Part shown: positions 8,160 through 15,835 of the stretch, in pieces
Position numbering within the stretch: position 1 is the first letter of the stretch
How the letters are laid out: every line of letters starts with the position of its first letter
Source of the DNA: Neorhizobium huautlense
GTDB lineage: Bacteria; Pseudomonadota; Alphaproteobacteria; Rhizobiales; Rhizobiaceae
Direction: 5' to 3'
Assembly: GCF_030811685.1 (NCBI RefSeq)
Contig: NZ_JAUSRF010000008.1
Span: 124,001-188,000 of the forward strand
Length of the DNA stretch: 64,000 nt
Notes under the pieces: generated by a model
Told to the model about the DNA's origin: nothing
Database searches by the model: none
The model's input: the letters and a program-made list of their open reading frames with translations, nothing else
Position numbers and translations under genes: made by a program

Positions 8160-8690
8160 ATGTCGAGCGAAATCAGCAGGCTTTTGAGCCATGTTTTGCG
8201 TCATGCGCCGGAGCGACTGGGCATCACGCTGGATGCCAATGGCTGGACGCCGGTTGATGCGCTGATCGCTGCCGCGCGAAAGCAGGGTTTTAAGATCGAC
8301 CGCGAAATCCTTGAAAACACGGTTGCGACAAATGACAAGAAGCGGTTCAGCTTGTCCGATGACGGCCAGTCGATCCGGGCGGCGCAGGGACATTCGGTAG
8401 CGATCGATCTGGCGCTGACGCCAAGCGAGCCGCCGGCAAGCCTGTTTCACGGCACGGCGCGGGATAATCTCGATTCGATCTTTGCGGAAGGGCTGAAGGC
8501 CGGCAGCCGGCGGCATGTGCATCTGTCGCTCGATGAGGAGGCCGCCATCAAGGTCGGCAGTCGTCACGGCAAGCCGGTGGTGCTGAAGGTCGATACGGCC
8601 GCCATGCAGCGCGACGGGTTTTCGTTCTTTCAGGCGGATAATGGCGTGTGGCTGACGGACAGCGTGCCGCCGGCCTATCTGGCGTTCTGA
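8160..8690 (+). CDS. kptA: RNA 2'-phosphotransferase (KptA/Tpt1 family)
   Basis: Homologue of yeast Tpt1, which removes a splice-junction 2'-phosphate from tRNA by transfer to NAD+, giving ADP-ribose 1",2"-cyclic phosphate. The 176-residue protein has the family core: LSHVLRHAPE (Arg-His pair), the winged-helix segment GWTPVDALIAAA, ATNDKKRFSL, LFHGTARDNLDSI, RRHVHLS and the KPVVLKVD region. Start at 8160 is supported by an AGGAG sequence at 8147-8151; an upstream in-frame codon at 8073 lies close to the clpA terminator and looks non-coding. Bacteria lack the matching tRNA splicing route, so its natural substrate is unclear. Stands alone. Confidence 0.9.
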   Translation: MSSEISRLLSHVLRHAPERLGITLDANGWTPVDALIAAARKQGFKIDREILENTVATNDKKRFSLSDDGQSIRAAQGHSVAIDLALTPSEPPASLFHGTARDNLDSIFAEGLKAGSRRHVHLSLDEEAAIKVGSRHGKPVVLKVDTAAMQRDGFSFFQADNGVWLTDSVPPAYLAF

Positions 8691-8763
8691 TCGTCAATAG
8701 GTTGGGCTTGTCGTGACGGCGCGGTTTCGTTAGTCCGGTTGACGAACGGCAATCGGATTTTTC

Positions 8764-9501
8764 ATGTCTTCACCTCGCGGCAATCTCGGCTGGTTTTTCA
8801 CCGGCATGCGCGGCATCTTCTCCTTGCCCGCCTTCATTCTGATGACATCATATGTCGGTTTCAGCGCCTTCGCGCTGGAATCGGGTTTGACGCGCGGCGA
8901 GGCGGTGGCGATGACGCTCGGCATTTGGGCGCTGCCGGCGCAGATGATTCTGATCGGCACCATGCTGGGCAATGCCCATATCGCCGCGTCCTTCATTGCC
9001 GTGACGCTGTCATCGATCCGCATGATGCCGATGGTGGCATCGATCATGCCGGAAATGCGCACCAAAAAGACGCCGCTGCCGGTGCTGCTGTTCGTCTCGC
9101 ATTTTATCGCCATCACGTCCTGGGTGTTTGCCTCGCGGCATCTGCGCGATGTGCCGCGCGATCATCGCGTCGCGTTTTTCGCCGGTTTCGGCATGACGCT
9201 GACATTGACCAATACGCTGATCGTCGGTGTCAGTTACGGCGTGGTGTCGCAGTTTCCGCCGGTCATCGCAGGCGCCCTGTTCATGCTGACGCCGGTCTAT
9301 TTCATCTCGTCGATCTGGGCGAGTGCGGTGCAGCCGGTGGTGAAAATTGCCTTTGTCATCGGCATCGTGGCCGGGCCGACGCTGGCGCTGATCGTGCCGG
9401 GATTTGATGTTCTTGTGGCCGGCATCGGCGGCGGTACCGTCGCCTATCTCATCGACCGCAATCGCCGCCGCAAGCTCTTGGCAAAATCGGAGGCTGCGTG
9501 A
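8764..9501 (+). CDS. azlC: AzlC family branched-chain amino acid exporter, large subunit
   Basis: A 245-residue integral membrane protein with several hydrophobic segments and the AzlC pattern: FTGMRGIFSLPAFILMTSYVGF, LTRGEAVAMTLGIWALPAQM, then a conserved Arg in LSSIRMMPMVASI. AzlC with AzlD forms an export pump for branched-chain amino acids and analogues in characterised bacteria; the substrate here is inferred. The C-terminus is basic (RNRRRKLLAKSE), consistent with a cytoplasmic end. The stop codon overlaps the azlD start (TGATG), so the two are translationally coupled. Confidence 0.85.
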   Translation: MSSPRGNLGWFFTGMRGIFSLPAFILMTSYVGFSAFALESGLTRGEAVAMTLGIWALPAQMILIGTMLGNAHIAASFIAVTLSSIRMMPMVASIMPEMRTKKTPLPVLLFVSHFIAITSWVFASRHLRDVPRDHRVAFFAGFGMTLTLTNTLIVGVSYGVVSQFPPVIAGALFMLTPVYFISSIWASAVQPVVKIAFVIGIVAGPTLALIVPGFDVLVAGIGGGTVAYLIDRNRRRKLLAKSEAA

Positions 9502-9839
9502 TGGCGGAGGGATGGTGGACCTATGTGGTTATTATCGTTGCCGGATTTCTGGCAACCGATATCTGGCGCTGGCTGGGTGTTCTGATCGGCCATCGGCTGA
9601 ACGAGGATTCGGAGGCGCTCTATTGGGTGAGGGCGGTTGCGACATCGCTGGTGATGGCGGTCACGGCCAAGCTGATCGTGTTTCCGACCGGCACGCTTGC
9701 CAACTCGCCGCTCTGGCTGCGACTGGCCGCAGCCGGCATCGGTTTTGCGGTGTTTCTCGGGACGGGAAAAAGAGTGGCGGTCGGCGTGCTGGTGCCGATC
9801 GCCATCCTCATTGCGGGACTGCTGTTTTTGCAGCCGTAG
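9501..9839 (+). CDS. azlD: AzlD family protein, small subunit of amino acid exporter
   Basis: A 112-residue hydrophobic protein with about four membrane segments, the usual small partner of AzlC. Recognisable parts are TYVVIIVAGFLATDIWRWLGV, WVRAVATSLVMAVTAKLIVFPTG and a C-terminal hydrophobic end. The ATG at 9501 shares one base with the azlC stop; a GTG one codon earlier is also possible. The pair is separated from the next genes by a palindromic repeat. Confidence 0.82.
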   Translation: MAEGWWTYVVIIVAGFLATDIWRWLGVLIGHRLNEDSEALYWVRAVATSLVMAVTAKLIVFPTGTLANSPLWLRLAAAGIGFAVFLGTGKRVAVGVLVPIAILIAGLLFLQP

Positions 9840-9894
9840 AGGCATTCAGCAATGCCCGTCTCAAACTGCGGACAAGGTCGCCAACCCCTCCGTC

Positions 9895-9978
9895 GTCATC
9901 CTCGGGCCTGTCCCGAGGATCTGCAACGGTTTGATATTATCGGCGTGGTTAGATCCTAGGGACAAGCCCTAGGATGAC
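9895..9978. repeat. RIME-like double-palindrome intergenic element
   Basis: Two hairpins, ATCCTCGGG-CCTGT-CCCGAGGAT (9898-9920) and ATCCTAGGG-ACAAG-CCCTAGGAT (9953-9975), each with a 9-bp perfect stem and a 5-base loop. The flanking 28-base units 9895-9922 and 9951-9978 are inverted copies of each other with three differences. Two of those differences change both sides of one stem pair (C-G to A-T), so the stem is kept. The layout resembles the two-palindrome Rhizobium intergenic mosaic elements (RIME); I assign it by resemblance. It sits between the convergent azlD and HIT genes. Confidence 0.75.
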
Positions 9979-10000
9979 GTATTCACCGTATGGCACCTTA

Positions 10001-10432
10001 TCAGTTGCCAAGCTCGCCAATGATTTTTTCGGCATGGGTCGCAAGCACGTCGCCATCTTCCATCTTGCCGGAATGCGGTTTCAGCGCCGCACCCTCATGG
10101 CGCGGGATGATGTGGAAATGCAGGTGGAATACGGTCTGGCCGGCCGCCGGTTCGTTGAACTGCGCGATAAACACGCCATCCGCATCGAATGCATCCTTGG
10201 CGGCTTTGGCGAGTTTCTGCACGACGGCGATGGTTTTCGCGAGCACGGCAGGATCGGCATCCAGCATGTTGCGCGACGGCTGTTTTGGGATGACGAGAAG
10301 ATGGCCCGGCGCCTGCGGCATCACATCCATGAAGGCCAGCGTATCGGCATCTTCATAAACGCGGTGGCAGGGAATTTCGCCGCGCAGGATCTTTGCAAAG
10401 ATATTGCCGTCGTCATAGGCGATGCCGCTCAT
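10001..10432 (-). CDS. HIT family hydrolase
   Basis: A histidine-triad protein of 143 residues. HLHFHIIPRH carries the HxHxH catalytic triad, preceded by typical HINT-branch segments FAKILRGEIPCHRVYED and APGHLLVIPK. Such proteins hydrolyse nucleoside phosphoramidates such as AMP-lysine; the cellular role is generally unclear. I chose 10432 because AGAGGA precedes it with a 6-base spacer; an ATG five codons upstream (10447) has no clear ribosome site. It is the last gene of a minus-strand group after the DUF482 gene. Confidence 0.88.
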   Translation of the reverse strand: MSGIAYDDGNIFAKILRGEIPCHRVYEDADTLAFMDVMPQAPGHLLVIPKQPSRNMLDADPAVLAKTIAVVQKLAKAAKDAFDADGVFIAQFNEPAAGQTVFHLHFHIIPRHEGAALKPHSGKMEDGDVLATHAEKIIGELGN

Positions 10433-10467
10433 GGAATGTCCTCTCATTGGATGCGCTTGTTCGCGCT

Positions 10468-11655
10468 TCAGTCTTGTTCCTGCCGCTCGCCTTTGCGGAA
10501 CGGGCTGTGTTCGTTCAGATAACCGCTCATCTCCTCGACGTCACGCCGTTCGCGCTCGAGATATTGGGCGACGGCGTTTCGAAGGCCCGGATGGGCGATG
10601 TAATGGGCGGAATGGGTGGTGACGGGCAGGTATCCGCGCGCCAGCTTGTGTTCACCCTGCGCACCGGCCTCGACCCGTTTGAGGCCCTTGGCCAATGCAA
10701 AATCGATGGCCTGATGGTAACAGACCTCGAAATGCAGAAACGGATGATCCTCGATACAGCCCCAATGGCGGCCGTAAAGCGCATCCTCGCCGATGAAGTT
10801 GATGGCGCCGGCGACATATTTTCCCTCACGCTTTGCCATGACCAGCAGGATATCGTCGGGCATGCGTTCGCCGATCAGCGAGTAGAAATTTCGCGTGAGG
10901 TAGGGGCGACCCCATTTGCGGCCGCCTGTGTCCATGTAGAAGGTGAAAAACTGGTCCCAGATTTCTTCCGTCAGGTCCGAGCCGGTCAGCCAGTCTATGC
11001 TGATGCCGTTTTCCAGTGCGGCGCGTCGCTCCTTTTTCAGATCCTTGCGTTTGCGGGATGACAAGGTGTCGAGAAAGGCCGCATGATCGGCATAACCATT
11101 GTTGATGAAATGAAACTGCTGATCGGTGCGGTGCAGATAACCGTCATCCTCCAGCGCCGCGAGTTCTTCTTCGCGCACGAAGGTGACATGAGCGGATGAT
11201 ATGCCAAGCTGGCGCGTCACTTCCTGCAATCCGGCCGCCAGCGTGTCCTGCATCACATCGGCATCATAACCTTCGGCGGTAAGCAGGCGAGGGCCCGTGG
11301 CCGGCGTGAATGGCACGGTGCATTGCAGTTTCGGGTAATATTGCCCGCCGGCACGCTCGAAGGCGTCGGCCCATCCGTGATCGAACACGTATTCGCCTTG
11401 GCTATGGCTTTTCAGATAACCGGGAATGGCGCCGATCAGTTTTCCACCTTCTGTTTCGAGCAGAAGATGATGGCCGTGCCAGCCGGTTTTTGCTGTGGCC
11501 GAACCGGACTCTTCAAGAGCGGAGAGATAGGCATGGGAGAGGAAGGGGTTGTAGGGCAGGGTGCCGCCCCGGTGGGTTCCGGAGAGGCGCGACCAGCTTT
11601 CAGGGCTGATCGCTTTGAACGCGTTTTCGATGCGGATCGTGAGATTTCCGGTCAT
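10468..11655 (-). CDS. GNAT/FemAB-like protein (DUF482)
   Basis: A 395-residue protein of the DUF482/FemAB-like acyltransferase family, sometimes named peptidogalycan biosynthesis protein. Characteristic blocks are LPYNPFLSHAYLSALEESGSA, YVFDHGWADAFERAGGQYYPKLQ, FTPATGPRLL, and a C-terminal half with RKDLKKERRAA, FYMDTGGRKWGRPYL and HWGCIEDHPFLHFEVCY. FemAB-type enzymes add amino acids to peptidoglycan precursors from aminoacyl-tRNA, but the biochemical role of the DUF482 group has not been settled, so I assign only the fold. No signal peptide. It is 35 nt upstream of the HIT gene and 31 nt downstream of the phosphodiesterase. Confidence 0.8.
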   Translation of the reverse strand: MTGNLTIRIENAFKAISPESWSRLSGTHRGGTLPYNPFLSHAYLSALEESGSATAKTGWHGHHLLLETEGGKLIGAIPGYLKSHSQGEYVFDHGWADAFERAGGQYYPKLQCTVPFTPATGPRLLTAEGYDADVMQDTLAAGLQEVTRQLGISSAHVTFVREEELAALEDDGYLHRTDQQFHFINNGYADHAAFLDTLSSRKRKDLKKERRAALENGISIDWLTGSDLTEEIWDQFFTFYMDTGGRKWGRPYLTRNFYSLIGERMPDDILLVMAKREGKYVAGAINFIGEDALYGRHWGCIEDHPFLHFEVCYHQAIDFALAKGLKRVEAGAQGEHKLARGYLPVTTHSAHYIAHPGLRNAVAQYLERERRDVEEMSGYLNEHSPFRKGERQEQD

Positions 11656-11686
11656 GCGTCTCTTTTGGCGGCAGAAAACCTGCTTT

Positions 11687-12415
11687 TTAGCGGGAGGAAG
11701 TCTCCCTCGGGTCGAAACCCTCGAACGTCATCTGGTCAGCATGTTTATAGGTATGTTCGCGCGCCATTTCATCCCTCACCGTCCAGGTGATGATGGGAAT
11801 GCCGGCTTTTTGCTGTGCCGTGATAAATGTGTTGGGCAGGTGCGGCCAGTGGTAGGAGATGAAATCCAGCCCGAGATGCATCGCATCGTCATGCTTGAAG
11901 AAATCGTCCGGCTTGTCGCCCATGGCGGTGAGGCCGAGCGGGTAGGGCGCTTCGACCCGCTTCAAGTCGCGCAGGATGTGGTGGTCGAAACTCATCAGGG
12001 CAACTTTGCCCTTGTAACCTTCCAGCACATCCAGCACCTCTTCCACAAAACCGTCGTCCAGTTCGGCGGTGCGGCCCTTGATCTCGATGACCAGAGGTAC
12101 ACGGCCATCGACCAGCGCCAGCATCTGCTTCAGCGTCGGGATACGATCCTTGGTGCCGCCGATCGACAGTGCGCCGAGTTCGGCGGCGGTGCGCTCGCGC
12201 ACATCGCCGGAAATGCCGCAGAGGCGGTCGAGTGTGTCATCATGGAAAACCATGACTTCGCTGTCGGCCGAGAGCTGCAGGTCGCATTCGATGGCGAAAC
12301 CGGCTTCCGCTGCCCGCTCGAAGGCGGACAGCGTGTTTTCCCAGATCGCATTGTTCATGTCGTGGTAGCCGCGATGGGCGACCGGCAGGTCCTTGATCCA
12401 GGATGCAGATGTCAT
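11687..12415 (-). CDS. Glycerophosphodiester phosphodiesterase family protein
   Basis: GDPD-family hydrolase of 242 residues. The motif VAHRGYHDM(N)..ENTLSAF contains the HR-G catalytic start, followed by IECDLQLSADSEVMVFHDDTLDR with the metal-binding E, D and second catalytic His. PTLKQMLALVDGRVPLVIEIKG is the next conserved block. The family cleaves glycerophosphodiesters to glycerol-3-phosphate and an alcohol. It lacks a signal peptide, so it is cytoplasmic like UgpQ. The start codon overlaps the stop of the upstream ridA-like gene (ATGA). Confidence 0.87.
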   Translation of the reverse strand: MTSASWIKDLPVAHRGYHDMNNAIWENTLSAFERAAEAGFAIECDLQLSADSEVMVFHDDTLDRLCGISGDVRERTAAELGALSIGGTKDRIPTLKQMLALVDGRVPLVIEIKGRTAELDDGFVEEVLDVLEGYKGKVALMSFDHHILRDLKRVEAPYPLGLTAMGDKPDDFFKHDDAMHLGLDFISYHWPHLPNTFITAQQKAGIPIITWTVRDEMAREHTYKHADQMTFEGFDPRETSSR

Positions 12416-12882
12416 ACGTCGATCTCGATGATGGCTTCGATTTCCACGGCGGCGTTGAGCGGCAGGGCAGCCATGCCGACGGCAGCGCGGGCGTGCTTGC
12501 CGGCTTCGCCGAGAACATTGGCGATCAGGTTCGAGGCGCCATTGGTGACGATATGCTGCTCGGTGAAGCCCGGCGCCGACGCAACGAAGCTCGAGAGCTT
12601 GACGACGCGTTTGATCTTGCTGAGGTCGCCGTTGAGCGCTGCCTTGGCCTGCGAGAGAATGTTGATGGCGCAGAGTTCGGCGGCGCGGCTGGCGGTTGCG
12701 ACATCGACGTCCTGGCCGATAAGGCCCTTGATCTCAAGTTTGCCATCTTCAGTCGGCAATTGGCCGGAAATGTAGAGCAGGTTGCCGCTGATGACGTAGG
12801 ATACGTAGTTGGCGGCGGGCGCGGCTGCGACGGGCAGGGTGATCCCCAGTTCCTTCAGGCGGCTTTCGATGGCATCGGACAT
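12412..12882 (-). CDS. RidA family protein
   Basis: A 156-residue member of the YjgF/YER057c/UK114 family. Canonical RidA members deaminate reactive enamine/imine intermediates; this longer subgroup (about 150 residues) is less characterised. Visible blocks are SRLKELGITLPVAAAPAANYVSY, LLYISGQLP, AAELCAINILSQAKAALNG and the C-terminal GMAALPLNAAVEIEAIIEI. The last block lacks the conserved Arg of active RidA (usually R-hydrophobic-A/V-L near LPxxxxVE), so a true deaminase role is uncertain. Start at 12882 follows a CGGAGA site; the in-frame ATG at 12942 would add a non-family N-terminus. Confidence 0.82.
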   Translation of the reverse strand: MSDAIESRLKELGITLPVAAAPAANYVSYVISGNLLYISGQLPTEDGKLEIKGLIGQDVDVATASRAAELCAINILSQAKAALNGDLSKIKRVVKLSSFVASAPGFTEQHIVTNGASNLIANVLGEAGKHARAAVGMAALPLNAAVEIEAIIEIDV

Positions 12883-12918
12883 TTCGGTCTCCGGCTTTTG
12901 TTGTAATATGAGCAGAAA

Positions 12919-12932
12919 TCCTGCATGCAGGA
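12919..12932. promoter_or_regulatory. Perfect 14-bp palindrome in divergent promoter region
   Basis: TCCTGCATGCAGGA is fully self-complementary and lies between the divergently transcribed ridA-like gene (start 12882) and eipB (start 12996). Its position fits an operator; the regulator is unknown. Confidence 0.45.
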
Positions 12933-12995
12933 CGATAAGCATTACTCGATGGCGTTCTTATAACATTGCGCCGTCGATCCGATAGGAGAGATTGA

Positions 12996-13826
12996 ATGTT
13001 TCGTTTGACGCTCGGGCTGGCATTCACGGCGACATTGATGGCGTCCACCGCCTCATCGGCCGCCGCCGGCGTCGAAGGTGCACGGGCGCTGGTCCCGCAC
13101 CGCGCTGTCTACGATCTCAAGCTCAAGGATGTTTCGGAGCGTTCCGGCATCGAGGGCATGTATGGACGCATGGTCTACGAATTCACCGGTTCGGCCTGCA
13201 CCGGCTTCACAACCAATTTCCGATTCGTCACCAAGACGGATACCGGCGAAGACCAGCGCACCACTGACCAGCAGACGACGACATTCGAGAATGCGGATTT
13301 GAAGGAATTCCGCTTCGAGACCAAGTCCTTTACCGATGAACAGCTCGACAAGCAGGTGAGCGGAGAGGCGACGAATGTCTCGACGGGTGTCAAGGTCGAG
13401 TTGCAGAAGCCGGATGCGCGCGAACTGGACCTGACGCCAAGCCAGTTCCCCACCCAGCACATGCTGGACGTGCTGGAGAACGCCCGTAAGGGCAAGCGCT
13501 TCTTCGAAGCCCGGGTGTTCGACGGCTCCGAGGATGGCGACAAGAGCATGCTGACCTCGACCGTCGTCGGAACTAAGCAGACCCCTGCTGCCGATGACAC
13601 GGATGCCGGTCAGGCAGGCGAGTTTTCCAAACAGTCCTATTGGCCGGTCACGATTGCCTATTTCAACGATAGCGGCGAGGGCGATGCGGTGCCGATCTAC
13701 CGCATGTCGTTCAAGCTCTACGATAACGGAATTACCCGTGATCTGACCATGGATTATGGTGATTTCGTTCTGACCGGGCAGCTTGCAAAGCTCGAAGTGC
13801 TCGATAAGGCGCCGGATTGTAAATAA
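12996..13826 (+). CDS. eipB: Envelope integrity protein EipB (DUF1849)
   Basis: A 276-residue protein with a signal peptide (MFRLTLGLAFTATLMASTASSAAA) and the DUF1849 body: ALVPHRAVYDLKL, GIEGMYGRMVYEFTGSACTGF, FPTQHMLDVLENARKGKRFFEARVFDGSEDG and the C-terminal LEVLDKAPDC. EipB of Brucella is a periplasmic beta-spiral protein that maintains outer-membrane integrity. The two cysteines seen (in SACTGF and near the C-terminal end) match its disulfide pair. Transcribed away from ridA through a shared 113-bp region. Family assignment is firm; function is transferred from Brucella. Confidence 0.85.
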   Translation: MFRLTLGLAFTATLMASTASSAAAGVEGARALVPHRAVYDLKLKDVSERSGIEGMYGRMVYEFTGSACTGFTTNFRFVTKTDTGEDQRTTDQQTTTFENADLKEFRFETKSFTDEQLDKQVSGEATNVSTGVKVELQKPDARELDLTPSQFPTQHMLDVLENARKGKRFFEARVFDGSEDGDKSMLTSTVVGTKQTPAADDTDAGQAGEFSKQSYWPVTIAYFNDSGEGDAVPIYRMSFKLYDNGITRDLTMDYGDFVLTGQLAKLEVLDKAPDCK

Positions 13827-13919
13827 ACGACTGATTGTCAGCACAAAGTGATGACGTTATCGTTGATCTGCCCCATATATATGGACGGAAGTTCGAAGCT
13901 GAGTTGGAAGTCGGGCGCT

Positions 13920-14633
13920 ATGTATCGGCAGTCTGGTATAATCTCCGGTCTTTTTTGTGCGGCGTTCATTGCCGGCGCGAGCTATCTTGTCGTGCCGACT
14001 GTTGCCGGTGCGGGCAGTTGTGGTTCTTATCCGGCGGCAAAGGTCGACTGGAGCGGCTGCATCAAGAAGAACCTGATGATGTCGGGCAACGACTTTCAGG
14101 GGGCGAACCTTTCCGAGGCCGATTTTTCGCTGACCGATCTCAGGAACAACAATTTTACCGGTGCCAATCTCCATAAGGCCCGCTTAATTCGCGCCTGGTT
14201 TACCGGCTCCACTGCAGACGGCGCTGATTTTTCTCGTGCCGAAGGATACCGCGCCGGACTTCAAAACATTTCGGCAAAAAATGCCAATTTCGAATCCACC
14301 GAGTTGCAGCGGGCCAATTTCGGCGGCTCTAACCTGACGGGTGCCAATTTCGAAAAGGCGGAGCTTGGCCGGACGACCTATGACAAGGCCGACCTGACCG
14401 ATGTTGACTTCACGCTCGCAAATCTCTCGCGTGCCGACCTCAGCAAGGCGACCTTCACCAAGCCGCCCCGCTTCGATCGCGCCTTCATGTTCCTGACGCA
14501 TATCGAGGGGCTTGATCTTTCCGGCGCTGCCGATCTGTCCCAGGCGCAAGTCGACCTTGCCTGCGGCGACAAGGGCACGAAACTGCCGAGCGGCTTGCAG
14601 GCGCCCGCGATGTGGCCTTGCGGCGACGACTGA
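13920..14633 (+). CDS. Secreted pentapeptide-repeat protein
   Basis: A 237-residue protein (from ATG 13920) with an N-terminal hydrophobic segment GIISGLFCAAFIAGASYLVV that reads as a signal peptide or anchor. Many A(D/N)LXX pentapeptides follow: GANLSEADFSLTDLRNNNF, GANLHKARL, LQRANFGGSNLTGANFEKAEL, KADLTDVDFTLANLSRADL. These fold as a right-handed quadrilateral beta-helix. Cysteines at the start (GSCGSYP, SGCIKKN) and end (LACGDKG, WPCGDD) could cap the solenoid by disulfides in the periplasm. Earlier in-frame starts (13848, 13881) would put polar residues before the signal. Function unknown. Confidence 0.75.
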   Translation: MYRQSGIISGLFCAAFIAGASYLVVPTVAGAGSCGSYPAAKVDWSGCIKKNLMMSGNDFQGANLSEADFSLTDLRNNNFTGANLHKARLIRAWFTGSTADGADFSRAEGYRAGLQNISAKNANFESTELQRANFGGSNLTGANFEKAELGRTTYDKADLTDVDFTLANLSRADLSKATFTKPPRFDRAFMFLTHIEGLDLSGAADLSQAQVDLACGDKGTKLPSGLQAPAMWPCGDD

Positions 14634-14661
14634 AGCGATAAGATTTTTTTACGCTTTCGCC

Positions 14662-14690
14662 TTGATCTGACGGGCGAAGCGCTGTATGGG
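14662..14690 (+). promoter_or_regulatory. Candidate rpsB promoter
   Basis: TTGATC at 14662-14667 and TATGGG at 14685-14690 with an ideal 17-bp spacer, 126 bases before the rpsB start. This would give a long leader. Consensus match only. Confidence 0.35.
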
Positions 14691-14734
14691 CACCACCATT
14701 CCACACGTAAGGCATGGGATCGTCCGGGAGAAAT

Positions 14735-14752
14735 CCGGGCAGTTCCGCCCGG
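14735..14752 (+). other. GC hairpin in rpsB leader
   Basis: CCGGGC (14735-14740) and GCCCGG (14747-14752) form a 6-bp stem with a 6-base loop in the rpsB leader. Leaders of rpsB genes are often autoregulated by S2; whether this hairpin takes part is inference. Confidence 0.4.
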
Positions 14753-14815
14753 TGGCATTCTCGAAGAGGGTGCTGTTCGCCTTGCGGAGGTTCAACCGGA
14801 AAAGGATAACTAGGC

Positions 14816-15589
14816 ATGGCATTGCCCGATTTCTCCATGCGTCAGCTTCTCGAAGCAGGCGTCCACTTCGGCCACCAGACTCACCGCTGGAACCCGAAGA
14901 TGAAGCCGTACATTTTCGGCGATCGTAACAACATCCACATCATCGACCTCGCGCAGACCGTTCCGATGCTGTCGCGCGCCCTGCAGGTCATCTCGGACAC
15001 CGTTGCCCGTGGCGGCCGCGTTCTGTTCGTCGGCACCAAGCGTCAGGCTTCCGAGCTGATCGCTGACTCGGCCAAGCGTTCTGCCCAGTACTACGTCAAC
15101 TCGCGTTGGCTCGGCGGCATGATGACCAACTGGAAGACCATTTCGAACTCGATCGCCCGTCTGCGCAAGCTCGACGAGATCCTGTCTTCGGAACAGTCCG
15201 GCTACAACAAGAAAGAGCGCCTGAACCTCGAGCGCGAACGCGAGAAGCTTGAAAAGGCTCTCGGCGGTATCCGCGACATGGGCGGCACTCCGGACCTGAT
15301 GGTGATCATCGACACCAACAAGGAAAAGATCGCTATCGACGAAGCCAAGCGCCTGGGCATCCCGGTCGTCGCTATCATCGACTCGAACTGCGATCCGGAC
15401 CTGATCGACTACCCGATCCCGGGCAACGACGACGCTTCGCGCGCCATCTCGCTCTACTGCGACCTGATGGCTCGTGCTGCCATCGACGGCATTGCTCGTC
15501 AGCAGGGCGCTTCGGGCCGTGACCTCGGCGCCATGGCTGAAGCTCCGGCAGAGCCGGCGCTTGAAGGCGATGCCGAAGCTCAGGCTTAA
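14816..15589 (+). CDS. rpsB: 30S ribosomal protein S2
   Basis: S2 of the small ribosomal subunit, 257 residues. Diagnostic segments are [39 protein letters not shown] and [37 protein letters not shown]. An AAGGAT ribosome site precedes ATG 14816. The C-terminus has a short acidic tail ([16 protein letters not shown]), usual in alphaproteobacteria. It begins the rpsB-tsf-pyrH-frr translation cluster and is separated from tsf by two hairpins, the second a likely partial terminator. Confidence 0.98.
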   Translation: MALPDFSMRQLLEAGVHFGHQTHRWNPKMKPYIFGDRNNIHIIDLAQTVPMLSRALQVISDTVARGGRVLFVGTKRQASELIADSAKRSAQYYVNSRWLGGMMTNWKTISNSIARLRKLDEILSSEQSGYNKKERLNLEREREKLEKALGGIRDMGGTPDLMVIIDTNKEKIAIDEAKRLGIPVVAIIDSNCDPDLIDYPIPGNDDASRAISLYCDLMARAAIDGIARQQGASGRDLGAMAEAPAEPALEGDAEAQA

Positions 15590-15599
15590 TTGCCGGGAC

Positions 15600-15627
15600 G
15601 GAGCGGCGCTGATCGCTCCTTCTTTTC
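15600..15627 (+). terminator. First hairpin after rpsB
   Basis: GGAGCG (15600-15605) pairs with CGCTCC (15614-15619) around an 8-base loop, followed by TTCTTTTC. Terminator-like but with a broken T-run; probably acts with the next hairpin. Confidence 0.5.
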
Positions 15628-15635
15628 GAATTCGT

Positions 15636-15673
15636 CCAAGGCCAGAGATAACAATCCCTGGCCTTGGTCGTTT
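15636..15673 (+). terminator. Terminator or attenuator between rpsB and tsf
   Basis: CCAAGGCCAG (15636-15645) and CTGGCCTTGG (15658-15667) make a perfect 10-bp stem with a 12-base loop, followed by TCGTTT. It lies in the 246-bp rpsB-tsf gap and could lower tsf expression relative to rpsB. Confidence 0.65.
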
Positions 15674-15835
15674 AAGGACCTGTCCTCCCGCATCCGATAA
15701 CTTTCGCGGTTGAGACGGCAGGCCGGTGATGATCTTCATCACCCTGTCATACTTCCGGGTACATTCGTTCCCAAAACCTTGAGTTCGCCGAGGTTTTTCC
15801 GGCGGCACGCAACTCGAACCGACAAGAGGCTCACA

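Noticed and set aside
13848..13919. Earlier start for the pentapeptide protein
   Set aside because: It places a polar segment before the signal peptide, and there is no ribosome site at 13848; ATG 13920 has GGAAG upstream.
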